A stretch of 6,854 nucleotides of DNA from Solirubrobacterales bacterium (lineage in GTDB: Bacteria; Actinomycetota; Thermoleophilia; Solirubrobacterales; Solirubrobacteraceae): positions 1 to 6,854 of the forward strand of contig DAHVAB010000137.1 of NCBI GenBank assembly GCA_027314825.1, read 5' to 3'. This document shows, one piece after another, positions 1 through 5,603 of the stretch (position 1 is the first letter of the stretch; each line of letters opens with the position of its first letter). Made by a program: the position numbers and the translations under genes. The notes beneath the pieces are model-generated. The model did no database searches, had not been told where the DNA came from, and saw only the letters and a list, made by a program, of their open reading frames with translations.

Positions 1-213
1 CGCGCCCGCGAGGCCGGCCTCGCCTACGAGCTGGTCGCGGCCAAAGCCGACCTGCAGGCGATCGTCGCCGCGCGCCGCTCCGGCGAGCCGGAGCCGGCGG
101 TCCGCGCCCTATCCGGCTGGCGCCGGGAGCTGGTCGGCGAGCAGATCCTGCGCCTGATCGACGGCGATCTCTCGCTGAGCGTGCGCGACGGGGCGCTGCA
201 CGTGCAGGAGTAG
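1..213 (+). CDS. rnd: Ribonuclease D-like protein, C-terminal end (partial)
   Basis: The frame is open from the left edge to a TAG stop at 211-213 and gives 70 residues; the start lies outside the window. The residues look like the C-terminal helical (HRDC) part of RNase D: an Ala/Leu-rich helix (about residues 1-26), then a Gly-Trp-Arg-Arg-Glu-Leu-Val-Gly-Glu segment (about 39-47) followed by a leucine-rich helix, as in many bacterial RNase D tails that precede the final strand. RNase D is a 3'-5' exonuclease that trims tRNA and other small-RNA 3' ends in the cytoplasm; its catalytic DEDD exonuclease domain would lie upstream, out of view. The gene converges on pilC with only 28 bases between the stops. 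The call rests on recognising the tail alone, so another HRDC-type protein is possible. Confidence 0.6.
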   Translation, partial: RAREAGLAYELVAAKADLQAIVAARRSGEPEPAVRALSGWRRELVGEQILRLIDGDLSLSVRDGALHVQE

Positions 214-219
214 GCGCAG

Positions 220-235
220 GGCGCTTTGAGGCGCC
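220..235. terminator. Short GC hairpin between convergent genes, possible bidirectional terminator
   Basis: GGCGC (220-224) pairs perfectly with GCGCC (231-235) around a six-base loop, TTTGAG. It lies between the RNase D stop at 213 and the pilC stop at 242, where both transcripts must end. The stem is only 5 bp and neither strand has a T-run after it, so it is not a classical intrinsic terminator. Position is the main support. Confidence 0.35.
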
Positions 236-241
236 GGCCGC

Positions 242-1450
242 CTACTGGATGTGTTCGTAGACCTGGAACATCGGCAGGTACATCGAGACGACGACGAACC
301 CGACGATGCCGCCGATCACGATGATCATGATCGGCTCCATGATCGAGGTGAGCGCCTTCACGCTCGCGTCGACCCGCTCCTCGTAGAAGTCGGCGATCCT
401 GCCGAGCATCGCGTCCAGCGCGCCCGTCTCCTCGCCGACGGCGACCATCTGGGTGACCATCTGCGGGAAGATCGGCGTCTTGGCCAGCGGCGCGGAGAGG
501 GTGCCGCCCCTCTTGACAGAGGCGATCACGTCCGCCATCGCGTTCTCCAGCACGACGTTGCCGGCCGTCTTGCCGACGATCTCAAGCGACTGCAGCAGCG
601 GCACGCCGGCCGCGGTCAGCGAGGCGAGCGTCCGCGACCAGCGCGCGACCGCGACCTCCTGGACGACGGTGCCGATCTTCATCGGCGCGCGCAGCCGGAT
701 GCGGTCCCACTGTGGACGGCCCCACGAGGAGCCCTTCCACTTCCGGAACGAGAAGACGATCGCGACGCCGCCGATCACCAGCACGTAGCCGGCTTTCGTG
801 ACGAGGTTGGAGAAGCCGAGCGAGACCTGGGTTATGGCCGGCAGTTCGGAGCCCGAGGACTTGAAGATTTCCGCGAAGACGGGGATCACGAACGCGGCCA
901 TCGCGACCAGCACGACGATCGCGAAGCTGATCACCAGGGTCGGGTAGACCATCGCCGAGCGGATCTTTTTGCGCAGGGCGTTGTCGGTCTCCATCTGGTC
1001 GGCCACCCGGGCGAGCGAGCCCTCCAGCATCCCGCCGGTCTCCCCCGCTCTCACCATCGCGATGAACAGCGGGTTGAAGACCTTCGGATGGCGTTCCAGG
1101 GAGTCGCTGAAGGAGAGGCCTGCCTCCACGTCCCTGCGCACCGCGACGATCGTCTCCTTCAGGAACTTGCTGGTCGACTGTTCCTCCAGCACGTACAGAG
1201 CCCGCAGGATGCTCATTCCGGAGCTGATCATCGTCGCCAGCTGGCGGGCGAAGACGGTCAGGTCGTCGAGCTTCACTTTCTTCAGGAAGCTGAGCTCGAT
1301 CTCCTTGGAGCGATGCTTGTCGGCGATGTCGAGGACGATCAGCCCGCGCGCCTTCAGCTGGTCTGAGACCGCCTGCTTGGAGTCGCCTTCCACCTCGCCG
1401 CGCGCCTTGACGCCGGCCAGGTCGACAGCCCTGAAGACGAAGGTGCTCAC
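242..1450 (-). CDS. pilC: Type IV pilus inner-membrane platform protein PilC (T2SF family)
   Basis: PilC is the polytopic membrane protein on which the PilB and PilT ATPases act to add or remove pilin subunits. The 402-residue product is full length for the family. After a cytoplasmic N-terminus (1-60) it has two T2SF domains, about 65-190 and 267-390. Each carries the family signature: GETGGML at 136-142 and GEETGAL at 339-345. Hydrophobic membrane segments are visible at about 171-192, 220-235 and 372-393. The start is GTG at 1450-1448, with GGGAG (1462-1458) seven bases upstream. This GTG overlaps the TGA of a 15-codon frame in the tandem repeat separating it from pilT, so translation is probably coupled. 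It is the last gene of the block. A GspF of a type II secretion system is the alternative, but the adjacent pilT favours type IV pili. Confidence 0.95.
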   Translation of the reverse strand: MSTFVFRAVDLAGVKARGEVEGDSKQAVSDQLKARGLIVLDIADKHRSKEIELSFLKKVKLDDLTVFARQLATMISSGMSILRALYVLEEQSTSKFLKETIVAVRRDVEAGLSFSDSLERHPKVFNPLFIAMVRAGETGGMLEGSLARVADQMETDNALRKKIRSAMVYPTLVISFAIVVLVAMAAFVIPVFAEIFKSSGSELPAITQVSLGFSNLVTKAGYVLVIGGVAIVFSFRKWKGSSWGRPQWDRIRLRAPMKIGTVVQEVAVARWSRTLASLTAAGVPLLQSLEIVGKTAGNVVLENAMADVIASVKRGGTLSAPLAKTPIFPQMVTQMVAVGEETGALDAMLGRIADFYEERVDASVKALTSIMEPIMIIVIGGIVGFVVVSMYLPMFQVYEHIQ

Positions 1451-1494
1451 CGTGACGCTCCCGCCGCGCCGGCCATGAGGGACCGGGCTCTCAC
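1447..1494 (-). CDS. Candidate 15-residue coupling ORF 2 (between pilT and pilC)
   Basis: It reads from GTG at 1494-1492, overlapping the TGA of ORF 1, to TGA at 1449-1447, which overlaps the pilC GTG start: MRARSLMAGAAGASR. A GGGAG lies just upstream of its start. It matches ORF 1 at 11 of 15 residues, and its last residues (AGASR) equal the C-terminus of PilT. No function is recognised; a translational relay into pilC is the only role suggested by its position. Confidence 0.3.
   Translation of the reverse strand: MRARSLMAGAAGASR
1458..1462 (-). promoter_or_regulatory. Ribosome binding site of pilC
   Basis: GGGAG read on the minus strand lies seven bases before the GTG start at 1450. The same GGGAG plus seven-base spacing to GTG recurs in each upstream copy of the 44-bp repeat, so the site that supports this start was duplicated along with it. 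Confidence 0.6.
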
Positions 1495-1538
1495 CGCGAC
1501 TCTCCCACCGCGCCGGTCATGTGGGACCGGGCTCTCAC
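1491..1538 (-). CDS. Candidate 15-residue coupling ORF 1 (between pilT and pilC)
   Basis: It reads from GTG at 1538-1536, which overlaps the pilT stop (TGA 1537-1535), to TGA at 1493-1491: MRARSHMTGAVGESR. GGGAG stands seven bases before the GTG. The peptide has no recognisable function and strongly resembles ORF 2, because both come from the repeat. If it is translated, its likely role is to carry ribosomes from the pilT stop toward pilC. That is inference; it may equally be untranslated spacer made by duplication. Confidence 0.3.
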   Translation of the reverse strand: MRARSHMTGAVGESR

Positions 1539-2623
1539 CGCGACGCTCCCGCCAGGGAGGCGGAGCCGAGCAGGCGGCGCAGCTCCTCGGGCGAGGTCGA
1601 GCGCGATTCGGCGAGCTTCTGGGTGACCTTGCCCTGGCGCACCAGCGAGGCGAGCGCCGCGTCCATCGTCTGCATGCCGAGCGAGGAGCCGGTCTGCAGG
1701 GTCGAGTAGATCTGATGGGTCTTGCCCTCGCGGATCAGGTTGCGGATCGCCGGGCTCGGCACCAGCACCTCGCAGGCGACCACGCGGCCGGAGCCGTCGG
1801 CGGTCGGCAGCAGCTGCTGGGTCATGATCCCCTGCAGGGCGACCGAGAGCTGCACCCGCACCTGCCCCTGCTGGTGGGAGGGGAAGACGTCGATCACGCG
1901 GTCGATCGTCTGGGCGGTGTCCTGGGTGTGCAGGGTGGCGAAGACGAGATGGCCGGTCTCAGCGGCGGTCAGGGCGGTGGAGATCGTCTCCAGGTCGCGC
2001 ATCTCGCCGACCAGGATCACGTCCGGATCCTGGCGCAGCGCCGCGGTCAACGCGTCGGAGAAGCTCTGCGCGTCGGAGCCCAGCTCGCGCTGGTTGACCA
2101 GGCAGCGCTTGTGGGAGTGCAGGAACTCGATCGGATCCTCGATCGTCATGATGTGCTCGTCGCGAGTGGTGTTGATCGCGTCGATCATCGCCGCCAGCGA
2201 GGTCGACTTGCCCGAGCCGGTCGGCCCCGTCACGAGCACGAAGCCGCGGGGGCGGCGCGTGAACTCGTGGACCGCCGGTGGCAGGCCCAGCTCCTCGATC
2301 GAGGAGAGCCCGAACGGGATCAGGCGGAAGGCCGCGCCCATCGCGCCGCGCTGGAAGTAGGTGTTCACGCGGAAGCGGGCCTGGCCGGGGATCGAGTAGG
2401 CGAAGTCCAGCTGCCAGTGGGTCTCCAGACGCTGACGCTGGTCGTTGGTGAGGATCGAGTAGACGATCTCGCGCGTGTCGTTGGCGGAGAGCTTCGGGTA
2501 CTCCTCCAGCGGCGAGAGCCTTCCCCGCACGCGCACCGTCGGATGCGCGCCCGCGCTCAGGTGCAGATCGGAGGCCCGCCTTGCCACGACCTCCAGCAGG
2601 ATCTCGGCGAAGTCGATGCTCAT
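1535..2623 (-). CDS. pilT: Type IV pilus retraction ATPase PilT
   Basis: PilT is the hexameric cytoplasmic ATPase that powers pilus depolymerisation and so twitching motility and DNA or surface pulling. With ATG at 2623-2621 the product has 362 residues, normal for PilT. It has an N-terminal PAS-like region (1-120), Walker A GPTGSGKST at 133-141, Asp box TIEDPIE at 160-166, Walker B DPDVILVGEMRD at 199-210 with catalytic Glu207, and a His box at 223-248 (His225, His232). The PilT-specific C-terminal motif AIRNLIREGK is at 292-301; it marks retraction rather than extension ATPases. It lacks the CxxC pairs seen in PilB. No good ribosome binding site precedes the start. In-frame alternatives are ATG at 2635 and TTG at 2728, the latter adding 35 Arg-rich residues unlike PilT. 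The stop lies in the tandem repeat, and the last residues (ASLAGASR) are repeat-encoded. Confidence 0.95.
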   Translation of the reverse strand: MSIDFAEILLEVVARRASDLHLSAGAHPTVRVRGRLSPLEEYPKLSANDTREIVYSILTNDQRQRLETHWQLDFAYSIPGQARFRVNTYFQRGAMGAAFRLIPFGLSSIEELGLPPAVHEFTRRPRGFVLVTGPTGSGKSTSLAAMIDAINTTRDEHIMTIEDPIEFLHSHKRCLVNQRELGSDAQSFSDALTAALRQDPDVILVGEMRDLETISTALTAAETGHLVFATLHTQDTAQTIDRVIDVFPSHQQGQVRVQLSVALQGIMTQQLLPTADGSGRVVACEVLVPSPAIRNLIREGKTHQIYSTLQTGSSLGMQTMDAALASLVRQGKVTQKLAESRSTSPEELRRLLGSASLAGASR

Positions 2624-2693
2624 CGTGGGGCGCATCGGCCGCGATGAGCGGAGGCTGTAGAGGCGTGGACGAAGATTCGACCTCGCGCCGACC

Positions 2694-2741
2694 CCGCTCA
2701 AGCCATCCGCCCGGGCTGAGCGGAGCAAGCCGTAAGCCCGG
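2694..2741 (-). promoter_or_regulatory. Two overlapping inverted repeats in the pilB-pilT gap
   Basis: Just after the pilB stop (2748) the gap holds two perfect 7-bp inverted repeats. CCGGGCT (2711-2717) pairs with AGCCCGG (2735-2741). CCGCTCA (2694-2700) pairs with TGAGCGG (2717-2723), extended inward by three more pairs after a one-base bulge (2702-2704 with 2714-2716). They share 2711-2723, so a transcript can form one or the other but not both. No U-run follows either stem, so a simple terminator is unlikely. An effect on transcript stability, on attenuation or on the relative dose of PilB and PilT is possible but inferred. The rest of the 124-base gap (2624-2693) shows no convincing promoter. 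Confidence 0.4.
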
Positions 2742-2747
2742 CACCGA

Positions 2748-4769
2748 TCAGGTCGTGCCGAGCACGCGCATCTCCTCGGCGATCGAGGTGCGCCCGGCGC
2801 GGACCTTGTCCAGGCCGTCGTCGCGCAGCCTGCGCATGCCCTGGCGGATCGCGACGTCGCGGATCTCGTCGGCCGGGCGCCGTTCCAGGGCCAGGGTGCG
2901 GATCTCCGGGGAGATCATCATCACCTCGTAGATGCCGGCCCGACCCTTGTAGCCGCTGCCGGCGCAGCGCCCGCATCCGACCGGCTCGTAGGCCTCCAGG
3001 TCGACGACCGCCTTGTAGCCGCTCTGGCGCATCACCTCGGCGGAGATGATCGTCCGCTGCTTGCAGGTCGAGCAGAGCGTGCGCACCAGCCGCTGCGCCA
3101 CCACGCAGTGCAGGGCGGAGGCGACCAGGAAAGGCTCGATCCCCATCTCCACCAGGCGGGTGATCGCGGTCGGCGCGTCGTTGGTGTGGAGCGTGGAGAG
3201 GACGAGGTGGCCGGTCAGAGCCGACTCGACCGCGATCTGGGCGGTCTCATGGTCGCGGATCTCGCCGACCATCAGCACGTCCGGGTCGGCTCTCACCATC
3301 GCCCGCAGCCCGGCCGCGAAGGTTAGCCCGACCTTGCTGGCCACCTGGACCTGGGTGAGGCCCTCGATCTGGTACTCGACCGGATCCTCGACGGTGATGA
3401 TGTTCTTCTCCGGGCGGTTGAGCTCCTGCAGGGCCGCATACAGGGTCGTCGACTTGCCCGAGCCGGTCGGCCCGGTCACGAGCACCGCGCCGTAAGCCTC
3501 GTTGAACGCTTTCTCGAAGCGGTCGCGCTCGTGATCGGCCATCCCCAGCTTCTGGAGGCTCATCACGACCGAGTCCTTGTCGAGGATGCGCATCACGACC
3601 GTCTCGCCATGCACGCTCGGGAGGGTGACCACGCGCAGATCGACGTGGCGGCCGTCGACGGTGAGCCCGACGCGCCCGTCCTGGGGCAGGCGCTTCTCGG
3701 CGATGTTCAGGTTGGCCATGATCTTGATCCGGGAGACGACGCCCGGCGCCATCCTGCGGGTGACGGTCGTCACGTCCTGCAGGACGCCGTCGATCCTGAA
3801 GCGCACCCGCGTCTCACCGCCCTCCGGCGCCAGATGCACGTCGGAGGCCTGCTGCTCGACCGCCTGGGCGACGATCTGGTTGACGAGCTTGATGACCGGA
3901 GCGTCGTCGGCGTTCTCGTGCAGGTCGACGACGTCGGCGCGCTGCGCGTCGAACGGCTCCTCGCCCGCGCTCGGATCGCCTTCGGAGACGACGTCCTCCA
4001 ACCGATCCAGACGGGAGATCAGGGCGGCGATGTCCTCTGATGCAGCGACCGCGACCCGCACGTCGTAGCCGGTCATGATCGCCACGTCGTCGACGGCCAG
4101 CACGTTGGAGGGGTCGCTCATCGCCACGAGCAGCGTGCGCTTGTCGATGAACGCGACCGGAACCGCCTGGTAGCGGCGCGCCGCCGAGGTGCCGACGAGG
4201 TTGGCGGCGCCCATGTCGACGCCGAACACGTTGAGGTCGAGATGGTCCAGGCCGTAGCGCTCCGCGAGCGCCCTGGAGAGCCCGTCGGAGGTGAGCATCC
4301 CCTTCTCCAACAGCGCGCGCTCGGGCGTCGTGCCCGTGTTGCGGGCAGACTCGATCGCCTCGTCGGCCTGCTCGCGCGTGGTGAGGCCCATATCCACGAT
4401 CACGTCGGTCAGGAAGCGGGCCGATGAGCCGCGCCTGGAAGGGTGGGTCACCCCGGGGCGCCCGGCCGCGCCCACCCCTGCGCCCGCCTGGCCGTCCACC
4501 GCCGGCGGCGGCACCTCGGGCGGCGCGACCTGCACCTCCGCCACCTGCACCTCCGGCGCGCCCAACCGCAGGTCCGGCGGCGCCAGGTGCCCATCCGGCG
4601 ACCCGACGCGCCCGTCCTGCGACGCCACCCGCATCTCCGGCGCGGCCCCCTGCTCCGCCGGCGCCGCCCCCTCCTCCTCCTCCGGCTCGGCGAGCCTCAC
4701 CGCCGGATCCCCGTTCAGGCCGAAGATCGCATGCAGATCCGGGGTGTCCTGGCCCGGCGTCGCGCTCAC
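2748..4769 (-). CDS. pilB: Type IV pilus extension ATPase PilB (GspE/PilB family)
   Basis: PilB is the hexameric cytoplasmic motor that drives pilin polymerisation on PilC. The 673-residue product is longer than the usual roughly 560-580 because of an N-terminal extension (1-115) rich in Pro, Ala, Glu and Gly that contains short repeats. Then come an MshEN/T2SSE_N-like helical domain (about 117-255), a linker, and the ATPase core. Visible motifs are Walker A GPTGSGKST (433-441), Asp box TVEDPVEY (459-466), Walker B DPDVLMVGEIRD (495-506, Glu503), a His box (519-539, His521 and His528) and a zinc tetracysteine, CSTC (566-569) with CGRC (599-602), typical of PilB/GspE and absent from PilT. The start is GTG at 4769-4767 with GGAG seven bases upstream, 12 bases after the aroE stop, so co-transcription is likely. 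A type II secretion GspE is the alternative, but the pilT neighbour favours pili. Confidence 0.95.
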   Translation of the reverse strand: MSATPGQDTPDLHAIFGLNGDPAVRLAEPEEEEGAAPAEQGAAPEMRVASQDGRVGSPDGHLAPPDLRLGAPEVQVAEVQVAPPEVPPPAVDGQAGAGVGAAGRPGVTHPSRRGSSARFLTDVIVDMGLTTREQADEAIESARNTGTTPERALLEKGMLTSDGLSRALAERYGLDHLDLNVFGVDMGAANLVGTSAARRYQAVPVAFIDKRTLLVAMSDPSNVLAVDDVAIMTGYDVRVAVAASEDIAALISRLDRLEDVVSEGDPSAGEEPFDAQRADVVDLHENADDAPVIKLVNQIVAQAVEQQASDVHLAPEGGETRVRFRIDGVLQDVTTVTRRMAPGVVSRIKIMANLNIAEKRLPQDGRVGLTVDGRHVDLRVVTLPSVHGETVVMRILDKDSVVMSLQKLGMADHERDRFEKAFNEAYGAVLVTGPTGSGKSTTLYAALQELNRPEKNIITVEDPVEYQIEGLTQVQVASKVGLTFAAGLRAMVRADPDVLMVGEIRDHETAQIAVESALTGHLVLSTLHTNDAPTAITRLVEMGIEPFLVASALHCVVAQRLVRTLCSTCKQRTIISAEVMRQSGYKAVVDLEAYEPVGCGRCAGSGYKGRAGIYEVMMISPEIRTLALERRPADEIRDVAIRQGMRRLRDDGLDKVRAGRTSIAEEMRVLGTT
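4503..4640 (-). repeat. Degenerate 7-residue (21-bp) repeats in the PilB N-terminus
   Basis: PilB residues 44-89 read as consecutive units PEMRVAS, QDGRVGS, PDGHLAP, PDLRLGA, PEVQVA, EVQVAP and PEVPPP. The loose consensus is Pro/Gln, Asp/Glu, any, Arg/His/Gln, Val/Leu, then two small residues. Alternating acidic and hydrophobic positions with many prolines suggest an extended, flexible tether rather than a coiled coil. The pattern lies upstream of all conserved PilB domains. Confidence 0.6.
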
Positions 4770-4776
4770 GGGGTCG

Positions 4777-4780
4777 CTCC
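4777..4780 (-). promoter_or_regulatory. Ribosome binding site of pilB
   Basis: GGAG on the minus strand lies seven bases before the GTG at 4769, inside the 12-base space after the aroE TAG (4784-4782). It decides the pilB start and argues that the long low-complexity N-terminus is translated. Confidence 0.55.
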
Positions 4781-4781
4781 G

Positions 4782-5603
4782 CTAGATGGCGGCCGGCGGG
4801 CGCATCGCCGCCTCGCGCATGATCCGCAGCGACGGCTCACGCCCGGTCCAGACCTGCAGGCTGAGCGCGCCCTGGCGGACGAGCACCTCGATCCCGTCCA
4901 GCGCGGTGGCGCCGCGGCGCCGAGCCGCCTCGACCAGAGCGGTCGGGCCGGTGTCGCTGTATACGAGATCGACGACGTGGGCATACCCACCCACCAGATC
5001 GGCGCTCAGGCCAAGATGGTTGAGCGTCTCATCCTCGCTGGCCAACTTGCCCAGTCCGACCGAGGTGCAGTTGACCAGCAGCTCGGCCGGCTGCGGCCTG
5101 ATCGCCGCACGCGCGCCCAGCTCCTCCGCGAGCGCCGCCGCCCTCTCCGCGGTGCGGTTCCAGACCGTGACCTCGGCGCCGGCGCGCGTGAGCGCCCACA
5201 CCGCGGCGCGGGCGCTCCCTCCAGCTCCCAGCACCATCGCGCTGCGGCCGGCGACCCGCGGCGGCAGCGCGGCGATCAGGCCGGGGGCGTCGGTATTCTC
5301 GGCCGCGATCGTGCCGTCGGCGCCGAAGCTGAGCGTGTTCGCGGCGCCGATCTCGCGCGCCGCCTCGGTGGCGGCGTCAGCCAGCGCGAGCGCGGCCCGC
5401 TTGTGCGGGATCGTCACGTTGGCCCCGACGAACCCGGCGCCGCCGAGCGCCCTCACCGTCTCGGCGAAGAGGGGCGGCGGCACCGGCAGGCGCTGATAGC
5501 GCCAGGCCAGGCCCATCGCGGCCAGCGCGGCATTGTGCATCGCCGGCGAGCGGCTGTGGGCGACCGGCCAGCCGAGCACGCCGAGGCGCGGAGAGGCGCT
5601 CAC
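4782..5603 (-). CDS. aroE: Shikimate dehydrogenase AroE
   Basis: AroE reduces 3-dehydroshikimate to shikimate with NADPH, the fourth step of the shikimate pathway to aromatic amino acids, in the cytoplasm. The 273-residue product is full length. The substrate-binding part has SRS at 17-19, NVTIPHK at 62-68 with catalytic Lys68, and ENTD at 102-105 with catalytic Asp105. The dinucleotide-binding part has GAGGSARAA at 126-134 and NRT at 149-151, the NADP-specific pattern; NCTSVGLG at 178-185 and the C-terminal QGA...WTG (244-254) complete the family signature. The chosen GTG at 5603-5601 overlaps the mltG TGA by four bases (GTGA), the junction style seen again at pilC. A GTG at 5618 would add five residues and has no better ribosome binding site. 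All key residues are present, so the enzyme is probably active. Its place between a murein enzyme and pilus motors is probably operon packing. Confidence 0.93.
   Translation of the reverse strand: MSASPRLGVLGWPVAHSRSPAMHNAALAAMGLAWRYQRLPVPPPLFAETVRALGGAGFVGANVTIPHKRAALALADAATEAAREIGAANTLSFGADGTIAAENTDAPGLIAALPPRVAGRSAMVLGAGGSARAAVWALTRAGAEVTVWNRTAERAAALAEELGARAAIRPQPAELLVNCTSVGLGKLASEDETLNHLGLSADLVGGYAHVVDLVYSDTGPTALVEAARRRGATALDGIEVLVRQGALSLQVWTGREPSLRIMREAAMRPPAAI

Larger units (their letters stand above)
1443..1553 (-). repeat. 44-bp tandem repeat, about 2.5 copies, spanning the pilT end and the pilC start
   Basis: Copies run 1443-1486, 1487-1530 and a partial 1531-1553. The two full copies match at 37 of 44 positions by eye; the partial copy matches the middle one at 21 of 23. 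Each copy carries, in minus-strand sense, a GGGAG ribosome-binding-like site, seven bases, and a GTGA in which a GTG start overlaps a TGA stop. The right copy encodes the last residues of PilT and its stop; the left copy supplies the pilC ribosome binding site and first codons. The array therefore looks like tandem duplication of an original pilT/pilC overlap junction. Two small frames lie between the genes as a result. The 44-bp period is not a multiple of three, yet each frame closes neatly on the next because of the overlap. Confidence 0.85.

Noticed and set aside
251..1366. Long plus-strand open frame opposite pilC
   Set aside because: Composition is Arg/Asp/His-rich with no domain pattern; it is the antisense shadow of a clear pilC.
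1443..1553. CRISPR-like array
   Set aside because: Units are contiguous with no unique spacers, only about 2.5 copies, and the repeats overlap gene ends; it is a tandem duplication.
1475..2647. 390-codon plus-strand open frame opposite pilT
   Set aside because: It mirrors pilT, starts inside the tandem repeat, and has low-complexity Arg/Gly/Asp/His composition typical of GC-rich antisense frames.
2640..2700. Possible pilT promoter in the slightly AT-richer patch near 2670-2680
   Set aside because: No convincing -35/-10 pair at proper spacing could be read; the patch is too small to support a call.
2621..2728. 35-residue N-terminal extension of PilT from TTG 2728
   Set aside because: Arg-rich, unlike PilT N-termini, and without a ribosome binding site; ATG 2623 gives the family length. 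Kept only as an alternative.
2748..4769. Type II secretion GspE rather than PilB
   Set aside because: Sequence motifs are shared, but the adjacent PilT with the AIRNLIRE motif is specific to retractable type IV pili.
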